The notes under the pieces: model-generated
Databases searched by the model: none
Told to the model about the DNA's origin: nothing
The model's input: only the letters and a program-made list of their open reading frames with translations
Position numbers and translations under genes: made by a program
In this document: piece after piece, positions 35,097-46,845 of the stretch
Layout: each line of letters starts with the position of its first letter
Position numbering within the stretch: the stretch's first letter is position 1
From: Gamsiella multidivaricata
Taxonomy: Eukaryota > Mortierellomycota > Mortierellomycetes > Mortierellales > Mortierellaceae
Direction: 5' to 3'
DNA length: 64,000 bases
Assembly (NCBI RefSeq): GCF_025024155.1
Contig: NW_026251709.1
Coordinates: forward strand, 868,001 to 932,000

Positions 35097-38000
35097 ATGG
35101 AGCCCAGCAATAGCCAAGCTATCCGTCAGAAACGCCTCAAGGCAGGCACAGCCTGCACCAACTGTCGCCGCAAGAAGCTGCGGTGCACCGGCACACCCAA
35201 TTGCGCCCGGTGTGTCACCCACAACCTCGACTGTGTGGTCGACGAGGCCCTGTTCCTGAAGACCAACAGTCCCCAGAGTCTCTTTGCCAAAGCATCCTCC
35301 TCCTCCAGACCCTCACAAGGTTCTTCTTCCAATCAACAATACCACCGCTCCAAGGGCAATGGAAACAACCAGTTGTCCTCCTCCTATCCTCCTCATCACC
35401 ACCACCATGACCGTGGCTCGCTATCATCCACGTCATCTGGTTCTGCAGACGAGATGATAGAACGCAGGGACTCGATAGATTATCAGTCCGATCGCCGCAT
35501 GTCCGCCAGCAGTGCGACTAGCTTCTCCAGTCTCAGTCCTTCCCCTTCCCCAGCAGCATATTCATACAACTACACCAGCAGCCAAAATAACTATCTCAAT
35601 GGTAACCCATACCAACCCTCACCATCCAAGCACACCTCCTCCAAGAAATCAACTTCCTCGTCCTATCGATCTGAACCAGGGGCTGGCCCTCTCGATCCTG
35701 TATCGTCTTCTTCACGCCCCTATTCCTCATCATATAATAACAACACCTCCCACATTGACTCGAACCTGGCCCAGTCCCCTTCATCGTCTTCATCATGCTT
35801 GAATAACAAGAAGAGGGTCTCGAAGGACCAAGGCACGACCAAGCCCAAGCAAAAGAGAAGGGACTCTCGCAGTGATCGAGATAGTGATCCAGGCTCACCT
35901 TCACCGCTCCTTGTCCCACAGGATTCGTCCTCCAGCGGGGGCTCTTCGTCCACTTCCACTGGCGCCAGTAAAGGAGAAGATTTCAAGTCTGTTGTGAGCA
36001 CCATGAGCTTGGACGGACATGGCCAGCAGTAAGTGACATTCCGCGTTTGTTCAATCAAGACAAATTTGTTGCGGTACTTCAAATGACCTCCATACATCCC
36101 TTATTACCACCATTGCCACGTTGTTTAATCCCGATCCTCACCATGATCCAGACGTCTTTATTGTCTGGTTCACCAGTCATCATCCTGAACATTTTCGTAA
36201 CAATCCCTTTGGAAAAAAAAATACTTACAGGACATGTTTTATTGACCTCCCCTGCCTAGCTTTCACGGTAGTAGTTCTGGCTTCTATGTCTGCCAGCTTA
36301 GCTCTCGCTACCGTCAGGGAGTCTGTAAGTACTGCTCCAGTTGTACCTGAATGTGCACGTATATACCGTATCAGACACTCACCATCTCAACCTCTCCTCC
36401 TTTTAGATCCCTTGCCAATGGCGCACTTAAACGACAGCGATCTTTGGTCCCACTCGCTCCAGATGACCAGCGAACGCGAGCTGCCTACCAAGGACGAGAT
36501 GGACAACCTCCTCAGCCTCTACTTCCGCTTCATGTATCCATTTGCGCCCATGTTCATCCGCAGGACATTTATGCAGCAATATGAACAAAAGCGACCAGAT
36601 CTCTCGCAAATCTTGATCCTAAACGCCATCTTTTGCAACGCCTGCTGGTACTCGGACGATCCATTGATCAAGCAGGACTCGACAAAGTACTTTAACCGTG
36701 CCAAGATTATCCTGGATGAGACCTATCACGTCTCGCGTGTCAGTACTGTCCAGGCATTGCTGTTGATGTCGCATCATCAGTACGCTGTTGGTAACTACTC
36801 GGGAGGATGGCTCTACACAGGCATGGCAACTCGTATCGCTCATGTAAGTTGACCAGATGGATGGTCTACTCTTCCACTCAACTCTCTACTTGTATTTCTT
36901 CTAATCCTTCGACTTTTCCTATCTCCATTAGGATATTGGCTTGCATCGTCAGGATGTACAAATAAACGAGCCAGAGGAGGCAGAAATCAGGAGGCGCGTC
37001 TGGTGGGCCGTCTACATTGCAGACCGACTTGGTGGCGGTGTCCTCGGTAGGCCATTGAATCTTCGCGACAAGGAATACAACGTTCAGATGCCGTCGGATG
37101 ACTGGATTGGCGAGCTCGGTGGCGACGATGAGGTCGAGTACCCCTATGAACCTGAACGAATCATTTCCTGCCGTCTGCTGTGGGCTGTCAAGCTGTTTAT
37201 GCAGATGGGCAATGTCCTCAACGCCATGCACTGCATTGAGGCTGAGATCAACGGAGCCTTTCTAGCAGACATCTCCCGGACACAGCTTCCTCAGCTCCAT
37301 AACAGCCTGACGTCCTGGTTCCTGTCCCTGCCCAACGAGCTCATGTACACGCCCTATACAATGTCACCTAACTCAAACCACCCCCCCTCACCACCCACGG
37401 CGCTGATGCATATGTTCTATTACACCACCTTGACTATGCTCCATCGACCATATCTCCGCCCCGTCAACTCCGCGGCTATCGACCCCAACTTTTTGGTGTC
37501 ATCCAGGAATATCTGCACAGCAGCTGCGACTAATGTCTGCCACATTGCGGATTCGCTGATGCTTCACGGACAGCTCCGCGATACATGCTACTATGGTATG
37601 GCCTGTCTCTTGGCTGCCGGAACGGTTCATGTGCACAACGCCATCACGCCGACACCAAGCAACCGCGAGACCACCCGCGCTGGGCTCTCCAAGACTGTGA
37701 AGGCGGCGCACGAGTTGGTCAAAACCTTTCCTGTGGCAGAGTCGCTGATCGCCGTTGCTTTGGACGTCTTTGCCAGCCAGACGAGTTCGGTCCCGACCGA
37801 GATGGCTGCTTCGTTTATTGATATTTCGACCTTTGTCGCTCCGTTTATTGACATGACCCAGCTTCAGTCGACATCCATCGGCAACATTTACGAGGCTGCA
37901 AGGCTCGCCAAGTTGGCTAAGGACGGCCCTGGTCCTGCACCCTCGATCCAGCTGCGTCACCCGTATGGAAACTTTTCAATGCCTCTTCCCGAAGGCGGAA

Positions 38001-39013
38001 AGGATCAGAACTCGACGACCCTCAGTACTATGTGGCAAAGTCAGATTGCCACTGCGGTCGCGATGGCAGCAATCGCGTTTGGTGGTACGGACCCACAACA
38101 GGAGCAGCAGTTCTTTGCCAACCCACTCGAACTGCCCGAAGCCCTGCGATTGGCGCCTATTGACGCGATGATGTTTCAAGTAGACGGCACGACCGGGTTG
38201 GACACCTTTGGTACTGATCCTCTGCAGTTCGGTAATTTAAATGCTACTGGCGCCGGAGCAACTGGATTCAACATGTCTCAGCAGGCGGACTCGCATCTGC
38301 TTCAGTACCAGCACCTTCAACAGCAACCTGTGCAACCCCAACAACAGCCGCCTCAGTCTCAGGCCCAGTCTCAGACCCATGTATTGCAGCAGCCCCAGCA
38401 GCAGCAACCAGTACAGCAACAGCCAGCCCAGACATCAGTTCCTGTGACGCAATCTAGCACACAGTTCAGTAACTCGTTCAGTGCGGTGCAGGCACTCAAT
38501 CTGATGCAGGCAGCTCTTACCTCCTCTCTTCAGGTTAGCAACTCCACTTCACAGCTGCAGCAGTCAACTCAATCGACCGCTCAACAGCAGCAGCACCCCA
38601 TGATGGAGGATGACACTGCTGATCCACCTTCGCCTCCTGCGATCTCATCAGATGATATGGACATGGAGGCGTCCCTCTCTGACAACAACACACCAAGTCC
38701 CGCTTCTGTGTCCTTGTCTGGGGGACCCCGTCAAGATGCTCAGACTCAGTGCGATACTCCATCGGGCTATTCTCCTAACGGATCAACGGCATCACACGAG
38801 TCGTTTATGTCATCGTTGACCGAAGACCCTGATCACAGTCTGCCGTTTTTCATAGATGGTCATCATGAGCAGCACTCGCAGCAACAGCAGCAGCAATCAC
38901 AACAGCAGCAGCAGCAGATGGGTCAGCATCCGTTGAAGGAGGGATTCGGATGTCATAAGGATGTGGAGAAGGTCAATACGCTGTTGTTTGATGGACATGC
39001 GATGGAGTGTTAA
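35097..39013 (+). CDS. Zn2Cys6 (Gal4-type) transcription factor with fungal_trans domain
   Basis: Four exons, 35097-36028, 36260-36324, 36407-36843 and 36932-39013, give 1,171 aa with consistent phase. The N-terminus carries the zinc cluster with Cys at 20, 23, 30, 36, 39 and 46 (C-X2-C-X6-C-X5-C-X2-C-X6-C) and basic residues RRKKLR between Cys 2 and 3. A Ser-rich linker follows, and exon 2 supplies GSSSGFYVCQLSSRYRQG, the usual lead-in to the regulatory domain. The fungal_trans domain spans about residues 340-650 (LYFRFMYPFAPMFIRRTF, HDIGLHRQD, RRRVWWAVYIADR). The C-terminus is Gln-rich (CAG runs near 38390 and 38880) and Ser/Thr-rich. Such factors bind CGG-type sites. It precedes an ABC and an MFS transporter on the same strand, its possible targets. 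Confidence 0.88.
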
Positions 39014-40029
39014 GCAATGCTACCATTTGTGGGATGCTTTCCTGTCTTTTTCGTGGTTTCCTTTATTAGTCGAGTTTTCTTTTTCTTTTTTCGTTATTTT
39101 GTACATAATCTTGTAGCTCTACCCTAGAAACGGCAATAAACACATAGCGCAACAGTCCAAAGATTTAAAAAACGTTGGACGCAACTGCACACTCACCAAT
39201 TTAACGGCAACAGGGTAAGGAACCAGAGAGACGCGGTTTCTGCGCGCCGCGTACGCTTAAATAGGAGAATGTCGTTATCAGATTCCTGCACATCTAGCCT
39301 ATCTTGCCACATCTTCGATAGATGTAAATGCTGTTGCTTTAACACCCGAACTTGACAACGCGATCTTTAGACAGCCATTGGAGTTAATCTATATATTATT
39401 CGCGAAATGGCAATCCTGCTGAGTACTTATCTGAGAGTATGTGTCCCTCAAAGGACCGAACGATGCCCGTGTCGTGTCGTGTCATGATTGACGACGCGTT
39501 GATTTGAGGTCGTTCGCAACCACGCGGGTCTTCGCGCTTGACAAGACGAGGAAGCGTGTCTGCAACCTGTTCATGTTGCAGCACTGAAGTGAAGGACGAC
39601 GAGCTGCTGCGCTTTATGCTGCGAGAAACAGGTTTGCTTTAATACAGCGGCATTGAAAAAATGTTGCAGTTGCAATGGTTCGTTCTGGTTTCAGCCCAGC
39701 TGGCCCATGACATCTTTGCGAATCCTACCCAGGAGAGTGGTTCCCAATCTCCGATTAACTCCATTTTCTCTCTATTTCGAAGCCCCCGACTCTGCTGCTT
39801 TGCTCTTTAGAAACCCATCTCGGTCCTCATCCTACCTGCATCACCAACACTATCTTCTACACCTTATCTTTCTTGTTGGGTGCAGGGACACTCTCGTGCC
39901 ACCATTTACATTCGATCTGACAACCAATCTTTTGCTGCATATTTACTATACTTTGTAGCAGCCCAAAGCTCTATTCTAAAAACCGAGAAGGAAGGGGGGG
40001 GGGGGTTTTGAAACAGAACAGCCGCGGCC
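39014..40029. other. Intergenic region between regulator and ABC transporter
   Basis: A polyadenylation-like AATAAA lies at 39135-39140, just after the Zn2Cys6 gene. The remainder is the upstream region of the ABCB gene, with a G-run at 39996-40005. No gene recognised. Confidence 0.5.
39135..39140 (+). terminator. Polyadenylation signal-like AATAAA
   Basis: AATAAA 122 bases after the stop of the Zn2Cys6 gene; position fits a cleavage signal. Confidence 0.4.
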
Positions 40030-43000
40030 ATGGCAGACCAAAAGGTAGAACTTGACAACTATAGCTGGCCTACTGCCATCAACGATCACAATATCCTATC
40101 ACTACCGTTACCACCATCAACACCAATACCAACGATACCAACAATACCAGCAATCATACAGCAAGACAGCCATATCCAAACGAGTAATGTGGAACATGAT
40201 AGGTTAATGAGTGAGAAGAACGAGGCTGCCAATAACGGTTTCCAACAGGAACCAGCGCCCAACGCCGGTACCTCTGCCCTCACTCCAGCTCCGGAGAACA
40301 ACCGCCAGCGAGATGGTATGTTTGGATGGTTCAAGAAGCTGAATGGCGGCGACAGGAGGCAGCCAAAACCAAAAGTCGAGGCAGTGGGATACTGGCAGTT
40401 GTATCGGTTTGCATCCAAGGCGGATTGGGTCTATGTCGCGTAAGGTTTCCTACAATCGGTCTTTTCTATCCTTCGATATTATCGTTGCCGCACTTCCTTA
40501 TCCTTATCCCTCCCGTCCCCCGTCTCTGGCATGTAACTGACGCTCTTCTCTTTCTCCTCTCTCGCCTGCATATCGTTAGACTCGGATGCATCTGCTCTAT
40601 AGGTAACAGTAGATCAACGTAGGTCTTTTAAATAGGGGTCAGATCCAGAAACCTTAACCCAACATGCTTCGCATCTCCCCTCTCACTTTTTTATTTTTTC
40701 CGCCTCCAGGCCTCGGCGTTGGACAGCCCCTTGTAGCCCTCCTCTTCGGAAACATCGTCAGCGATCTAACGGACGGCAACGAGGGTAAGGGCGCCGCCAT
40801 CGTCAGGGACGTCAAGCTCTTCACCTATGTCGGCATCGCCATGTTCGTCGCCGGATACGGCCAACAATGTTTCTGGACCCTCTCTGCAGAACACCAATCG
40901 AAGCGCATCCGTCAGAAGTACTTCCATGCCATCCTACGACAGGATATGGCATGGCATGATACCAGAAATCAGTCCGAGTCACTCACGACAAGGTTGAACT
41001 CGGATACGCAAATGATTTATGAGGGCTTGGCAGACAAATGTGGGTTGGTCCTATCGAACTTGGCCACTTTTGTGGCAGGGTTCGTCATTGGCTTTGTCAA
41101 AGGATGGAAATTGAGTCTGGTGCTTTTGGCAGCCGTGCCTTTGATCATTGGCAAGCGAAGACTTGAGTCAGCAAGAAGTACCTGTATCCACTGTGAAGAA
41201 TTATGCTGTGCTAACATTACACTTCATATTTTTTATTACTGGAAATGAATGATAGCCGCTGGCGCGTTTATGACAAAGTATGCAACCGAGAGCGCTTCGG
41301 CGGGACAGGGCTCGTACTCGAAGGCAGGTGGTGTCGCCGAGCAGGCGATCTCGTCTATTAGGACGGTTGTCGCTTTCGGTGGACAAAAGAAAGAGACCGC
41401 GGCGTATCTCAAGCACCTGGACAATGCATACAAGGCTGGAGCCAAGAGAACTCGCGTGGCCGGCATTGGGTAATTCACTCTGACAGCTGAAGCATCAGGT
41501 TAAGCATGCAAGGGAGAATCATTATTTTTCTTTACTTCACTAACCGTTTCTGCTTCCTTCCATCTTGTAAGGAACGGTCTCATCTTGTTTATTCTCTTCC
41601 TCACATATGGTATGTGCCTCATTATTAGCTTTCCTTTGCAAATGTTCAAGCGGAGTCTTATTTCTGACACGAAGTATCCTGCGAATTGTATAGGACTCGG
41701 GTTTTGGTATGGATCGAACCGTGTTGCTGCTAGGGAGATAACTTCTGGTCAAGTATTGAACGTGTTCCTGGGCATGATTATCGGTGCCTTTGCTCTTGGG
41801 TAAAGCTCCTTCTTCTCATCTCCATAGTGTTCTCTTGGTAACGGATACAATAGTTAACCATTCCCTCTGGCTCTTGTCTAGAAACGTTGGACCGTATCTG
41901 TCAGCCTTCGCCAACGCGCAAGGTGCTGCATATCACATTTTTAAAACGATCGATCGAGTCCCCACTATCGACTCGGCTAGCACAGAAGGAGCGAAGCCTG
42001 ACAATATCCAAGGACATATCGTTGTCAAGGACGTCGATTTCCATTACCCAGGTCGACCAGACGTTCAGATTTTAAAAAAGATGAGTGTTGAAGTCAAGCC
42101 TAGCCAGACGATTGCGCTTGTGGGTCAGTCCGGAAGTGGCAAGTCGACCATCGTAGGATTGATCGAGCGTTTCTACGACCCCGTTTGTATGCATATCACT
42201 AGTTTCTGGAGCTGCTGGTTTTGGTCTCCATCAGACTTGAGAATACTAATGTGTCGAAATAACTTTGTTATAGCTGGCTCGGTGACATTGGATGGAATAG
42301 AGATCAGGGATTACAATATTACATTCTTGCGCGACTCCATTGGAGTTGTCTCCCAGGAGCCGGTCCTCTTCAACGCCAGCATCAAACAAAATATTATCAA
42401 CGGTATCCGCAAGGATCAAGCCACTCCTACGGATGAAGAAATCGAGAATGTCTGCCGCCTGTCCAACGCTCATGACTTTATTTCCAAACTTCCCGACAAG
42501 TACGAGACCATGGTCGGCGAGAAGGGCGCGCTGTTATCCGGGGGTCAGAAGCAGCGTATCGCTATCGCTCGCGCCTTGATAAAAAATCCTCATATCCTGC
42601 TCTTGGACGAGGCAACCTCTGCGCTCGACACAGAATCCGAGAGAGTGGTCCAAGTAGCGCTCGACACCGCCTCTACAGGCCGCTCGACCATTGTGGGGGC
42701 GCATCGACTCTCAACTATCATGAATGCGGACGTAATCTACGTTCTAGAGAAAGGTGTTGTCGTCGAGACAGGAAACCATAGATCGCTTCTAGAAAAGGGC
42801 GGTGCGTATGCGGAATTGGTGGCAAAGCAACAACTCAAGACCGGAGGCAAGGACGTGGATCGGTCGCTTGATGAGGACGAAGCGGAGATGGGGTCCTCGT
42901 TTGCTGGTACCCCAAAACCAATTCGACATGGACGTTCGACTCCTGCGAAGATGATGTCGAAGCGATCGAGTATCGTATCAAAAAACAAGGTCGATTCGAC

Positions 43001-45130
43001 GATTGTTATTGGCGAAAACGATGAGATCGAGACTGCAGATAACAATAAGAAGCGAGAGGCAAAGGAGCTGGCCAAGAAGAAGGCGCCTATCGGTCGCGTT
43101 ATAAAGATCATGAGGCCCGAGCTACCCTTCGCTGTATTCGGTGGCCTCATGAGCGCCATCTCTGGAGCTGTAAATGACATTGACGATCTGCTGCAGAACG
43201 CGATCAAGAGCATCTTTGTTCACAAAGATCGCTACTAACATAGCTTCAATGAGTTATCGCGGTAGATTTTCCCTGTGTTCTCGAAGCTCTTCTCCAAGAT
43301 GCTGGAGATCCTAACAAAGCCCGAAAGTCCCAACTTCACCAAGGACGCCAATTTTTACTCTCTCCTATTCGTGGTTCTCGCCGTGATTGCTCTGTTCAGT
43401 AACGGATCCTCTGTGTTTGTATTCGAGCTCATTGGCGAAAAAATGGCACGAAGGATGCGCGAATTGAGTTTCAAAGCCATTATTAGTCAAGAGATGGGCT
43501 TCTTTGATGACGAAAGACACAGTACGGGCGCCTTGTCATCCCGACTGGCGACAGATGCCTTCCAAATGCACGAGCTGGTGTCACAGATGCTCAAGACTGT
43601 TTGTTCAACGCTGGCAATCATCGTGATTGGTCTCGTCTTTGCATTCACAGCCAACTGGATCCTGACCTTTATTATCCTGGCGCTCATCCCTATCCTGGGG
43701 CTGGCACAGTATTATGAGATCGTGGCGCTGACGGGATTCGGGCAAAAGACACAAAAAGCGTATGAGCAATCTGGAAGGGTTGCAGGAGAGGCTATTGCCA
43801 ATATTCGGACTGTTGCTGCTCTAGCCAAGGAATCTGTCTTTGAGGAGAGGTATGAAGGTAAGAGCCGATCAGTACAAAACGCGACCCTTTTTGATTTTCC
43901 AAGTGAGGAACAGAGCTGTTAACTTAGTCTATGTATTCGCTTCGACCCGCGTACGTGCAGCTGTGACACGAGAGCCGCACAAGTATTCGTTGCACAAAGC
44001 CTACTTTGCATCGTTCGGTTACGCAGTGTCGCAAGGAGTGATCTATTGGGCATATGCGGTCGGGTTCTATGCGGGTTATCGCCTTGAGAGGGTAGGGAAG
44101 ATGAGTTGGGACGATATGCTTCAGACCATGTTCGCTGTCGTCTTTATGGCAGTGGGACTCGGTCAAATGGCCGTGCAAATGTACGTCGGCATTCTTTTCA
44201 TGTTAGGGCTGATGTGTATCGAACGAGTGGGAATTGTTTATTGATACCATTTTGGCTTTGACAAAAACTAGGCCAAAGTATGTCAAAGGAAAGCAATCTG
44301 CTATCAACGTGTTTGAGTTGCTCGATAAGAAGACGACGATCGATGCCGACAAGGACGGTGTTGTGTTGGATCATATGGCTGGGCAGGCGGCCCTCGAAAA
44401 GGTTGACTTCGCATACCCAACCCGACCCGACATCGAGCTGTTCAAGGGGGTCAGCCTCGAGGTCAGGCCTTCGCAGACCGTAGCCTTGGTCGGCCCCTCT
44501 GGATGTGGAAAATCAACGATTATTGCACTGCTGGAACGATGGTACGATGCCTTGGGCGGATGAGTGATCGTGGATCGGTACGACATCAAGGACATGCAGC
44601 TGAACAGCCTTCGAGCACACATGGCGCTCGTTGGTCAGGAGCCTGTGTTGTTTGATATCTCGATCGGCGAGAATATCCGCTACGGTATTCCTGATGGCCA
44701 GACTGTGGATCAGGAGCAAGTTGTTGCTGCCGCAAGAGCAGCCAACATCCACGACTTTGTCGTGTCCTTGCCTCAGGGATACGATACCCGTGTTGGAGAC
44801 AAGGGTTCGCAGCTGTCCGGCGGTCAGAAGCAGCGTATTGCGATTGCTCGTGCATTGATTCGTAATCCCAAGATCTTGCTGCTGGACGAGGCCACCTCTG
44901 CTTTGGATTCCGAATCCGAGAAGCTAGTTCAGGAAGCATTGGACAAGGCGCGAGCGGGCAGGACGACAGTTGTGATTGCACATCGCCTGAGCACGATCCA
45001 GGATGCGGACCTAATATTGGTGGTGAAGGGTGGATCAATTGCTGAGTCTGGCCGGCACTATGAGCTGCTGGCACTCGGAGGTGTCTATGCGGAGCTGTGC
45101 AAGAAGCAGAATCTCGAAGTGACGCACTAA
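40030..45130 (+). CDS. Full-length ABCB (MDR/Ste6-type) transporter interrupted by one in-frame TGA
   Basis: Eleven exons: 40030-40439, 40580-40602, 40710-41150, 41256-41469, 41572-41609, 41694-41799, 41882-42186, 42274-43169, 43266-43857, 43961-44180, 44272-45130. All junctions keep phase over 1,368 codons. Layout is TMD1-NBD1-TMD2-NBD2. NBD1 has [18 protein letters not shown] and [15 protein letters not shown]2 has [18 protein letters not shown] and [15 protein letters not shown]-driven export of lipids, peptides or drugs is the family role. Two defects are seen. TGA at 44561-44563 (codon 1179) falls between NBD2 Walker A and its Q-loop, where the family has Ser/Thr. At 43169/43266 the expected NPIYSLLF-type part of the first TMD2 helix is missing. 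Intron 3 has a GC donor (41151). It is probably a recent pseudogene or an assembly error; everything else is well kept. Confidence 0.8.
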
Positions 45131-45164
45131 ACAAGGCAAGCAGGTAGCCAGAATGTCTCCTTGC

Positions 45165-45170
45165 AATAAA
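45165..45170 (+). terminator. Polyadenylation signal-like AATAAA
   Basis: AATAAA 34 bases after the ABCB stop codon. Confidence 0.45.
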
Positions 45171-46409
45171 GAGACTTGATTGTACTGAGAGGAGAACTAC
45201 AACGCGGGCCTTTTTGTTTGTATGCGTGCGTGCTTGTTCGGGAAAAGAATATGTCTCGAAAAGATCTGTGCATCCTTACCGCGCTCGATCTCTCACTCCC
45301 ATCCTTCTTTATTGCTGACCGTGAGTGCTAACAAGCACGACCAATCCGATCCATGCGGCCGATGGAGTGAGTAAGGAGCTGCAACAACCATTGGCGTTTG
45401 TTTAGTTGCAACACCACTCCTCACCTTCCTCATTTTGCTCACGCCCTTTTGCTTTTGAGTCGATGATCCCGTTTTAGTTTTGTACACCTTTTAAGGAAGG
45501 CTTTTGTAAAGCAAGCAAAAGACGCGACAAATGGTTATTGGTGGTGCATGATGAAACTGTTGAGAGAGTGCTGTTGTCTTCCCGGACAGGTGTGCCTGCA
45601 TAACGGTAGGGCAAAGGCTTATTAATTGAGCTGGGGATGCCCCTAACCGTGTGAAGATCGAAGAGAGATCGAAGACGATCTTCGAGTTTAACTGGAGAAA
45701 GATCTTTTTTGTATGTCGTCGCACCAACTAGGTGGTGCTAGTCAGTGCAACCTCGTTCGTACTACACCATGCGATGACCTAAGAGGCCTTAGAGATCCAA
45801 GAAATATAAAAAATGAAGATGAGAACAGTGGTTGCTCACACATCCCAACTCTTTATTCTTAGAATAGTGAGTGGTGAACTCCATCACTAACGTTACCAGC
45901 TGAGAACAACAAGGTTGTTAGTTGTACTTTTACCGCCCACGGTTCAGCTGCAAATCGTTGCCATTTTGAGGGCACAACATCACTCTTTGTAGAATGAGCC
46001 AATGATGATCGGCAGCAATCTCCCAGGGGAGGAAGGGCAGGGTCTTTTTCTTACCGGCCAGCAGCAGGGATTGAGATAGCATATATCGGCTTCGTTTAAA
46101 TTGCTCTTCCAAGGAACCGTTTCCTTTCTCACCAATACACCTTTCTTCCCTTTCTTCCTCTCCACCAGCACTAACTTCATGGCACATTTTCCCCTCCTTT
46201 TGCTCTGACTCTGTCTTTCTGACCCTGCATTTGTAACCATGAAGTAGTACTCGTCCTTTTTTTTTTTCTGTCGTACACACTCTCTCTCTTCGTTTACATA
46301 CATCTCCCTGCTTGCTGTGTTGCTGCCATAAAGTAAGTGGACATATCATTCAAAGGTCCCTCCTCGACGCATCGCAGGAAAGGATTTCCAGGAACAGTAA
46401 TAACAACAG

Positions 46410-46453
46410 CAATAGAAATAACAGGAATAGGAATAGGAACAGGAATAGGAACA
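46410..46453 (+). repeat. GGAATA/GGAACA hexamer repeat
   Basis: Successive AGGAATAGGAATAGGAACAGG-like hexamers about 0.4 kb upstream of the MFS start; non-coding. Confidence 0.7.
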
Positions 46454-46845
46454 CAAGAGATGATTGAGACAGAAACAATATATGAAAAACATAGCACTTC
46501 TCTCTGTGCGAGTCTATCATAGTCTACCCCGCACTCTGCCCACTCTGCACACTGCATTCTCTCCCTTGCACCATCCTTCTAGGCATTCCATTCCTCTTTC
46601 ATTCTCTTGTTTCATTTGTTCTCAATTCCTCATTCATTCGTTCATTTATTTATTCTCTTTCGCTTTCTCTTTTGCCTACTTTTTCACTTTCTCACTTTCT
46701 TCCTTTCGTCGCTGTGTCCACTATAAAAAGTAGGCCTAAGTGTGAACAGAAGCAACGCCCAATTTTCTTTATTATACTGCCCACGCTTGCACTGCACAGC
46801 ACTCTATCACCGATATACCTCAATCGCAGTTTAAGCCAGACAGAT

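Larger units (their letters stand above)
45131..46845. other. Intergenic region between ABC and MFS genes
   Basis: AATAAA at 45165-45170 follows the ABCB gene. A GGAATA/GGAACA-type tandem tract lies at 46410-46453, and a pyrimidine-rich leader (46560-46730) precedes the MFS gene. No gene recognised. Confidence 0.5.

Noticed and set aside
44549..44580. An intron to bypass the TGA in the ABCB gene
   Set aside because: There is no GT/GC...AG pair, and conserved residues lie directly on both sides of the stop.
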